Below, piece after piece: positions 6,953-12,925 of a DNA stretch of 12,925 nt. The DNA lies in contig WFRO01000157.1 of assembly GCA_015486475.1 (NCBI GenBank), positions 1 through 12,925 on the forward strand. The letters are read 5' to 3'. Source of the DNA: Bacteroidales bacterium. Its GTDB lineage: Bacteria > Bacteroidota > Bacteroidia > Bacteroidales > VadinHA17. Position 1 is the stretch's first letter; each line of letters starts with the position of its first letter. Made by a program: the position numbers and the translations under genes. The notes below the pieces were generated by a model that did not search any database, had not been told where the DNA came from, and saw only the letters and a list, made by a program, of their open reading frames with translations.

Positions 6953-9900
6953 ATGAAAAATGCTTACAGATCTTTCTTTTTTCTATTGATAGTTCTCTCG
7001 GTCCTGTCCTGTAATTCACGCAAACAATTCACTTTTCTTTCCCACCGAAAGACCGGTATTGTTTTCAGAAATATTATCAAGGAATCGGAGAACTTCAATG
7101 TGCTTGATTACAGTTATCTCTACAACGGTGCCGGAGTGGCCGTAGGTGATATCAACAATGACGGATTACCGGATATCTATTTTACGGGAAATCTTGCCAA
7201 CAGTCGCCTTTATCTCAACAAAGGAAATTTTAAGTTTGAGGATATCTCCAAAAAAGCAGGGGTTTCCCTGACCGAGACCTGGAACAACGGGGCCGTCATG
7301 GTGGATGTGAACGGGGACGGTTATCTCGATATCTATGTATGCAGCTCAACGGACGGGCGCCCTGTTTACAGGAAGAATATTCTTTTTATTAATAACGGAG
7401 ATCTGACATTTACCGATAAGGCCAAAGAATACGGCATTGATGATCCTGCCTATTCAACACACAGCACTTTTTTTGATTTTGATAAGGACGGGGATCTGGA
7501 CCTGTTCGTCCTGAACCATTCCGTGGACAGGTATGCCATGTTCACGAAAAATTCTGTCGCTCAAAAAAACATGAAAAATGAGAAGTATGGCCAGAAATTC
7601 TTCATCAATGAAGGGGATCATTTTGTGGAAGCAACAGAGAAAGTAGGCATCAAATCGAATGTGCTGAATTTCGGGTTGGGCGTTGCTGTGGCAGATTTCA
7701 ATGGTGACAACTGGCCCGACCTTTATGTTTCCAATGATTTTTATGAGCAGGATTATCTGTATATCAACCAGAAAAATGGCACTTTCAAAGAGGAACTGGA
7801 AAAATATTGCAGTTATGTATCCCTTTCTTCCATGGGGGATGATGCAGCGGACATCAACAATGACGGATGCATCGACATGTTTACCCTGGACATGCTGCCT
7901 GCTACCAATTACGAACAGAAACTGGTAGCGGGCCCGGACAACTACCAGAAAGTTACCTTGCTTGATAAGATAGGGTTTTATCACCAGACGACCCGCAATA
8001 TGCTGCAACTGAACAATTACGGAGATTATTTTACGGAGATAGGACAATATGCCGGGATCTACAGCACCAACTGGAGCTGGTCCCCCCTGATCTGTGACTA
8101 TGATAATGACGGATATAAAGACATCTTCATAACCAACGGATACGGCAAGAACAATACCCACATGGATATTATCACCCTGGCGGTGAACGAAACCATGAAA
8201 CAACGGAAGGGGGAAAAAGCCATCAACAGGATGGAGTTTCTGAAAAAGATCCCTGCAACCATTCTCAATAACTACATGTTCCATAACAATGGCGATCTGA
8301 CCTTTACCAATGTGGCCGAAGCATGGGGCTTTGATAAGAAAACACTTTCGAATGGTGCAGCTTATGCTGATCTGGACAATGACGGGGATATGGACCTGAT
8401 CATCAGCAATATCAATGACTATGCCTTTGTATACAGGAACAATGCCGAGCGTCTTTCCAACAATCATTACCTGAGATGCAGGCTGAAAGGCAGTGGGAAA
8501 AATACCGGAGGGATAGGGGCCCGGGTGGATGTGACTTGTGGAAATAAGACCTATACTCAGGAATTTTATCCTTCGAGGGGGTATATGTCCTCTGTGGGAC
8601 ATGTTTTGATTTTCGGGCTGGGCAAAGCCAGAAAAGTGGATACCCTCAGGGTGATATGGCCGGATCTGCGTGTGCAGAAGATCTTTGATATTGATGTGGA
8701 CCAGACCATTACGCTGGATAATGAAAATGCAAAGGTTGAGAAGCCGGAAAAGAAACCGGTGTATAAAACTTTGTTCAGGAGACTGAATGCCGGGAAGTGG
8801 ATCCCGTACAGGCACCGGGAGAATGATTACAATGATTTTCTGAAACAACCTTTACTGCCTCATCTCCTCTCGACACAGGGGCCTGATATCACTGCGGCAG
8901 ATGTGGATCATGACGGCAGGGAGGATCTTTTTGTCGGAGGAGCGAAAGGCTCGCCGGGGATGCTGTTCATGCAGCAGGAAGACGGCACGTTTAAAGCCAG
9001 GGACCTGCCTTGTTTTGAGCGGGACAGGGAGTGTGAAGACATTGGAGTATTGTTTGTGGATGTGGACAATGACGGGGACCCTGACCTGTATGTAGTGAGT
9101 GGCGGAAACGAGTTTAAGCTTGCCTCAGATCGCCTGCAGGACCGTTTATATCTGAATGACGGAAGAGGTTTCTTTACAAAGGCTCGGGATCACCTGCCCG
9201 GGATGTTAACCAGCGGGTCCTGTGTGAGGGCTGCCGACATAGACCGTGACGGCGATATGGACCTGTTTGTGGGGGGGCGGCTGACACCCGGCCTGTATCC
9301 CATAGCTCCGAGAAGTTATGTGCTGGAGAATGACGGGAAAGGCCATTTCAGCGATGTTACGGAAAAGAAAAACAAAAAACTGCTGAAACCCGGTATGGTG
9401 ACCGATGCGCTCTGGACAGATTTTAATGGGGACAGTCTGCCGGATCTTATCCTGGTAGGCGAATGGATGCCCGTCAGGCTTTTTGTTAACAGCGGCTCTG
9501 TATTTAAGGAACTGACAGACCAGAGCTGGATGGCCGGTTCCAAAGGATGGTGGCACAGTATCGCTTCGGGAGATTTTGACCGGGACGGAGATACTGATTA
9601 TATTCTGGGAAATGAGGGCTTGAACTTCCAGATCAAACCCTCCCCGCAGGAACCTGCCAGGATATATGCGAAAGATTTTGACGGAAATGGCACCCTGGAT
9701 GCGATCATGTGTTACTATATCAAAGGCAAGGAATATCCCATCTATTCAAAATATGACCTCGGCAAACAGATCCCGGAGATCAATCAAAGATACCCTACCT
9801 ACAAGTCTTTTGCCACCCAAACCATGGATGATATCTTTTCCCGGAAAGAACTGAACAGTGCGATGGTATTGGAGGCCAATAATTTCAGTACCTGTTATCT

Positions 9901-10282
9901 GGAGAATATGGGAAATGGACAGTTCAGTTTGTCTCAATTGCCCCTGCCTGCCCAGTTGTCGCCCATCTACTGCATTTCATCTGATGATTACAATCTTGAC
10001 GGTTACAAGGATATTCTGCTCGCCGGTAATTTTTACGGTATGCGGATCAAATTCGGACATCTTGACGCCAACAAAGGATTGTTGCTTTTGGGGGATGGCG
10101 AAGGTCATTTTAAAGAGTTACCGAACAACCAAAGCGGATTGTTTATGAAAGGCGAAATAAAGGATGCTGTCAGGGTACCGTTGGTTACCGGAAAAGAGAT
10201 CCTCGTCTTTACGGTGAATAATGACAGCCTGCGTATCTTTCAGAAAATGAAGAATATACCTGAGGAGCCAAAGGATAAATAA
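6953..10282 (+). CDS. Large FG-GAP/VCBS-repeat lipoprotein with central ASPIC/UnbV-like domain (CRTAC1-like)
   Basis: The 1109-residue protein from 6953 begins MKNAYRSFFFLLIVLSVLSC, a lipoprotein signal with the cysteine at residue 20. The longest frame opens at 6833, but that start lies before the terminator and promoter and spoils the signal peptide. Fourteen acidic loops of the DxDxDGxxD type are visible, with first Asp near 66, 118, 175, 248, 300, 382, 473, 650, 703, 762, 823, 874, 908 and 1012. Examples are DINNDGLPD, DLDNDGDMD and DIDRDGDMD. Such loops bind calcium in integrin-like beta-propellers. Seven lie before and seven after a stretch near 504-590 resembling ASPIC/UnbV (IGARVDV, EFYPSRGYMSSVGHVLIFGLG, VIWPD). 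This suggests two propellers joined by that domain. The 874-908 gap is too short for a full blade, so one loop may be extra. Likely outer-membrane or surface binding protein; no catalytic motif was recognised. A small lipoprotein gene follows after 19 bases. Confidence 0.88.
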   Translation: MKNAYRSFFFLLIVLSVLSCNSRKQFTFLSHRKTGIVFRNIIKESENFNVLDYSYLYNGAGVAVGDINNDGLPDIYFTGNLANSRLYLNKGNFKFEDISKKAGVSLTETWNNGAVMVDVNGDGYLDIYVCSSTDGRPVYRKNILFINNGDLTFTDKAKEYGIDDPAYSTHSTFFDFDKDGDLDLFVLNHSVDRYAMFTKNSVAQKNMKNEKYGQKFFINEGDHFVEATEKVGIKSNVLNFGLGVAVADFNGDNWPDLYVSNDFYEQDYLYINQKNGTFKEELEKYCSYVSLSSMGDDAADINNDGCIDMFTLDMLPATNYEQKLVAGPDNYQKVTLLDKIGFYHQTTRNMLQLNNYGDYFTEIGQYAGIYSTNWSWSPLICDYDNDGYKDIFITNGYGKNNTHMDIITLAVNETMKQRKGEKAINRMEFLKKIPATILNNYMFHNNGDLTFTNVAEAWGFDKKTLSNGAAYADLDNDGDMDLIISNINDYAFVYRNNAERLSNNHYLRCRLKGSGKNTGGIGARVDVTCGNKTYTQEFYPSRGYMSSVGHVLIFGLGKARKVDTLRVIWPDLRVQKIFDIDVDQTITLDNENAKVEKPEKKPVYKTLFRRLNAGKWIPYRHRENDYNDFLKQPLLPHLLSTQGPDITAADVDHDGREDLFVGGAKGSPGMLFMQQEDGTFKARDLPCFERDRECEDIGVLFVDVDNDGDPDLYVVSGGNEFKLASDRLQDRLYLNDGRGFFTKARDHLPGMLTSGSCVRAADIDRDGDMDLFVGGRLTPGLYPIAPRSYVLENDGKGHFSDVTEKKNKKLLKPGMVTDALWTDFNGDSLPDLILVGEWMPVRLFVNSGSVFKELTDQSWMAGSKGWWHSIASGDFDRDGDTDYILGNEGLNFQIKPSPQEPARIYAKDFDGNGTLDAIMCYYIKGKEYPIYSKYDLGKQIPEINQRYPTYKSFATQTMDDIFSRKELNSAMVLEANNFSTCYLENMGNGQFSLSQLPLPAQLSPIYCISSDDYNLDGYKDILLAGNFYGMRIKFGHLDANKGLLLLGDGEGHFKELPNNQSGLFMKGEIKDAVRVPLVTGKEILVFTVNNDSLRIFQKMKNIPEEPKDK

Positions 10283-10301
10283 AATAAAAATTTCAAATAC
10301 C

Positions 10302-11084
10302 ATGATGAAAAGATATTTCTTATATGTTGTTGTTCTTCTGATCTCTTTACCTCTGTTCTTTGCTTCCTGCAAGAAGAATGAGAAACCTGATCTGTCCTAT
10401 ACAATCGAAAAGTACGAAGAGCTGGGCATGCCGGATTGTGACAAGATCTGGAACAATAATGACTATTTTGTTGCCATAGGTGTTCTTGACAAGGTCAAGG
10501 CGAAAGATTCGCTGGCCCTGCCCAGATATGACAGTAAAAAGTCGGGAAGGCTGTTCCGGCATATGATTGGTTTGGAGAATCTCTCATTTGTGGATTCAAA
10601 TACGATCCCGCTCTATGAGAGAGCTTATCATGTCCAGGCCTTTCTGGGCATTCAGAGCGATCTGAGCCGGGTATATACCAATATTTACAGCCGCCAGCAG
10701 TATTACAATGAGGAACTGGCACATCTGTATATGTTCGGTATTGCCGTTACCCAGAAAATGCTGGATCTGGCATACCGGATCAACAGATCGGATAAGCCGC
10801 AAGACAGGAGTATGAAAGCAGGTTTCCCCTCCATCCAGTCAGCTTATGTTGTTATGATGTCTTATATTCTGGGAAATCAACAACATACCTCCCTGTTCGA
10901 TAAGCGTGATATGAAGACCTTAAGCGACAGCCTTTCCGGTTCTTTGCAGCGCAATATGAAATGGATGGATCCTACGGCCAAAAAGATGCTGGCAAAGAAA
11001 CTAATAACCGTGGCTGACAGCACGTCCACCAAAAAGATCAAAAAAGAATATATGAACCTGGCCCGGGAGCTGGAAAGCAACTGA
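10302..11084 (+). CDS. Small lipoprotein of unknown function, partner of the propeller lipoprotein
   Basis: I do not recognise a family for this 260-residue protein. The N-terminus is a clear lipoprotein signal (LLISLPLFFASC, lipidation at Cys23) followed by KKNEK, so it is membrane-anchored. The mature part looks mostly helical, with hydrophobic and charged residues mixed, a Tyr-rich segment (YTNIYSRQQYYNEELAHLYM, about residues 125-144), and a Lys-rich C-terminus. One further cysteine is present (MPDCDKIW). No metal-binding or catalytic motif stands out. A second ATG at 10305 is equally possible as the start. The gene lies only 19 bases after the propeller lipoprotein, with no terminator or promoter between, so the two are probably cotranscribed and may act in one complex at the outer membrane. 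That link is inferred from gene order. Confidence 0.85.
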   Translation: MMKRYFLYVVVLLISLPLFFASCKKNEKPDLSYTIEKYEELGMPDCDKIWNNNDYFVAIGVLDKVKAKDSLALPRYDSKKSGRLFRHMIGLENLSFVDSNTIPLYERAYHVQAFLGIQSDLSRVYTNIYSRQQYYNEELAHLYMFGIAVTQKMLDLAYRINRSDKPQDRSMKAGFPSIQSAYVVMMSYILGNQQHTSLFDKRDMKTLSDSLSGSLQRNMKWMDPTAKKMLAKKLITVADSTSTKKIKKEYMNLARELESN

Positions 11085-11119
11085 TCTGTCTGGTTTTTGA
11101 AAGGAAAAACAAACAGATC
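11083..11119. terminator. Imperfect hairpin between convergent genes, possible terminator
   Basis: The arm at 11083-11098 (GATCTGTCTGGTTTTT) pairs with 11105-11119 (AAAAACAAACAGATC) with one mismatch and one bulge, around a six-base loop. It sits in the 47-base gap between the stops of the small lipoprotein and the minus-strand TPR gene. The T-run lies inside the stem, so it is not a textbook terminator for the plus strand. On the minus strand a weaker stem (CAGA/TCTG) followed by TTTGTTTTT would fit an intrinsic terminator for the TPR gene better. Confidence 0.4.
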
Positions 11120-11131
11120 TCCGGTCTGCTG

Positions 11132-12925
11132 TTATTGGTCCTTGCTCAGGAAGCTGACCACTCTCCTTACAAGATCAAAATCCTGGTCGCGGAAGCTGAT
11201 ATCATAAGGTTTTCCTTCTTCGTTTGTATGGTTGCGTATTCTTTTTTCGATCTCTCCGGATCCAGGGTCTTTTCTGTAAACAGCATTGACCCATTGCAGG
11301 TAAGGATTGCCGGAGGATGTTTTAAGTGCATGGGTCAGGAGATCTTCAGCTTCCTTGTCCTTGTTCATTTTATCCAGCGCCCACAGTTGAAAGATCAGTT
11401 TGGTGTTTTCCCGGCTGTGCTGCGGGGGGGTGTATCCGGCCACCTTCTCATATTGTTCTTTTGCTTTGGATCTTTTCCCTGATCTCTCCAGGGCAGTGGC
11501 TATCAGGTAATCTTCGATCCTCTCATCCACATTGTAAGGTTTTCCGGATCCCAGGTTCTCCGGCCATAATTTTGCTTTTTGCAGATAATCGATGGCGCGA
11601 TCGTACTTTTTATGCTGCAGGTCGGCCAGTCCCTGTTCCAGGCAGGCCTGGTGGTATAGTCTTCTGCCTCCTGAAGCCCCCTCGAAAGGCAGGATCCGGT
11701 AATTATACAGAAAGTCGATACACTTACGGTATTGTCCGGTCTGTATCAGAGTGCGGGCATAGTCCATCCCCAATGCCGGTCTTTCGGGATATTTTGCTGT
11801 GAACGATCTGGCCAGCGGCAGGGCTTCCTTTGCTTTATCATGGTCCAGATCATAAGATATGAGCGCATGGGCTGCCCGCCAGTCACCGGGATCCAGTTCA
11901 TGGGCTTTCTGAACGCATTCGGCAACAACATCCGGATCATCCCGGAACAGCCGGGCTTTGGCCAGCCAGAAAGGCACGGCTGCCGGTTTCTCCCCGCACC
12001 GGGCAAACAGCTCCCTGGCATCCTCTTCGCGCCCTTTGTTCCAGTAGATAAGCGCCAGGTAGTATTTGACTTTCCAGTTGTCCGTGGTGGCCGAAAGATC
12101 CTCCAGGATCCCGGCTGTCTCGGCACGATAGGGGAACACCATGTTCACCGGGGCTTCCAGAGCTTTCTTCAGATACACATCCCGGCTCTCTTGGACAAGA
12201 TAAGCCCTCCACAGGTTTACAACGGGATGGTCAGGGGCCAGGGACAATATCTGATCCGCTTCCCTGTCAAAACCCAGATCATGATAGAAAAGAGCCAGCT
12301 CCAGATAATACTGTTCCGGAAGCTCATTCCGGAAAGATCCTGTAAGATCTTTTTGGCTTTCTTCCCCCCATTGCCATTGTTCGAAAGGGATGAACTGCAG
12401 GGTCGGGTCGATCTTTTTCAGCTTGTTCAGTACCCTGTCAGCCGCTTCTTTATTCCCGTTTTCTCTGTACAGCAAGGCCAGGATCTTCCATGCCGTCAGA
12501 TTGTAAGTGTTGTAAGAAAGGGCTTTCCGGGCATAGTGCCCGGCTTTTGCGTAATCCTTTGTCCGCATAAAAGAACGGGCCAGTTCGGTGTAGCCGGCGG
12601 TGCGGTAGGAAGGTGAAGAGGCAGCGATGGAAAAGCCGCTGCGGGCATTGGCGGTCTCCTCCAGTTGGCTGCAACTCAGACCGAATACATAGTTGGCCAG
12701 GGGGTCATACGTGTCTATGGCCAGAGATTGCCGGGCAACGGCCCGGGCCGAATCATATTTCATCTGCCGGTACAGGAGCAGGGCTTTCCGGTCCAGTGCC
12801 GGTGCGTACGCTTTATCCTTTTTCAAAGCGAGTTCATAATCCCGGAAAGCTTCTTCGTACCGGCGCTGTTTCTCGGCCTCCAGGCCTTTGGTGTACAGAC
12901 CGTACGCAGAGCTCCAGTCAAAATC
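11132..12925 (-). CDS. TPR-repeat protein resembling the C-terminal part of DUF5107 proteins, N-terminus cut by window edge
   Basis: The frame is open from the right edge to the stop at 11132, giving 597 residues of the C-terminal part; the true start lies beyond 12925. An in-frame TTG at 12826 is not a credible start because repeat sequence continues upstream of it (YGLYTKGLEAEKQRRYEEAF). Helical TPR-like repeats fill the region: AYAPALDRKALLLYRQMKYD, then SLAIDTYDPLANYVFGL, then AGYTELARSFMRTKDYAKAG. Near the C-terminus, ILPFEGASGGRRLYHQA (about 11650-11700) and LGSGKPYNVDERIEDY (about 11510-11557) resemble segments I associate with Bacteroidota DUF5107 proteins, which carry an N-terminal DUF5107 domain before TPRs. 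That N-terminal part is not visible. TPRs mediate protein-protein contacts; the cellular role is unknown. The gene converges on the lipoprotein operon. Confidence 0.85.
   Translation of the reverse strand, partial: DFDWSSAYGLYTKGLEAEKQRRYEEAFRDYELALKKDKAYAPALDRKALLLYRQMKYDSARAVARQSLAIDTYDPLANYVFGLSCSQLEETANARSGFSIAASSPSYRTAGYTELARSFMRTKDYAKAGHYARKALSYNTYNLTAWKILALLYRENGNKEAADRVLNKLKKIDPTLQFIPFEQWQWGEESQKDLTGSFRNELPEQYYLELALFYHDLGFDREADQILSLAPDHPVVNLWRAYLVQESRDVYLKKALEAPVNMVFPYRAETAGILEDLSATTDNWKVKYYLALIYWNKGREEDARELFARCGEKPAAVPFWLAKARLFRDDPDVVAECVQKAHELDPGDWRAAHALISYDLDHDKAKEALPLARSFTAKYPERPALGMDYARTLIQTGQYRKCIDFLYNYRILPFEGASGGRRLYHQACLEQGLADLQHKKYDRAIDYLQKAKLWPENLGSGKPYNVDERIEDYLIATALERSGKRSKAKEQYEKVAGYTPPQHSRENTKLIFQLWALDKMNKDKEAEDLLTHALKTSSGNPYLQWVNAVYRKDPGSGEIEKRIRNHTNEEGKPYDISFRDQDFDLVRRVVSFLSKDQ

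Noticed and set aside
7454..8848. 464-codon minus-strand open frame opposite the propeller gene
   Set aside because: The length comes from the repeated Asp/Asn/Gly codons of the propeller loops, whose complement avoids stops; the translation is Ile/Val/His-rich with no motif.
11732..12616. 294-codon plus-strand open frame opposite the TPR gene
   Set aside because: The minus strand encodes clear TPR repeats over the same bases; the plus-strand product has no domain, start context or signal peptide.

Overview
The window looks like a segment of a Bacteroidota chromosome. The evidence is an adjacent TonB-dependent SusC/RagA-type receptor and SusD/RagB-type lipoprotein, several lipoprotein signal peptides, very A/T-rich gene leaders without clear Shine-Dalgarno sequences, and one good match to the Bacteroides-type -7 promoter box (TAnnTTTG). 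Genus cannot be told from the sequence. Coding DNA has roughly balanced base composition and the gaps between genes are strongly A/T-rich. No rRNA, tRNA, CRISPR array, transposase or phage gene was seen.

Layout, left to right: (1) a minus-strand secreted glycoside hydrolase of the GH127 (DUF1680, beta-L-arabinofuranosidase) type, cut by the left edge; (2) a 226-base A/T-rich divergent gap with a perfect 9-bp hairpin next to the hydrolase start and near-identical 13-base repeats at the susC-type start; (3) a plus-strand SusC-like receptor and a SusD-like lipoprotein 27 bases apart; (4) a perfect 16-bp-stem terminator followed at once by a TAnnTTTG promoter box; (5) a plus-strand pair 19 bases apart: a very large FG-GAP/VCBS lipoprotein with a central ASPIC/UnbV-like domain, then a 260-residue lipoprotein of unknown function; (6) a short convergent gap with an imperfect hairpin; (7) a minus-strand TPR protein resembling the C-terminal part of DUF5107 proteins, cut by the right edge.

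Read together this is a polysaccharide- or glycoconjugate-utilisation type locus. The SusCD pair would bind and import an oligomer across the outer membrane, and the GH127 enzyme would trim sugars (an L-arabinofuranoside is the family precedent) in the periplasm or outside. The two lipoproteins downstream are probably outer-membrane or surface accessory proteins under their own promoter. No regulator (HTCS, ECF sigma/anti-sigma, AraC) and no second glycosidase lie in the window, so the substrate is an inference.

The least understood part is the propeller lipoprotein plus small lipoprotein pair. The large protein carries 14 acidic FG-GAP-type motifs, seven on each side of the ASPIC/UnbV-like domain, which suggests two calcium-loaded beta-propellers on one lipid-anchored chain.
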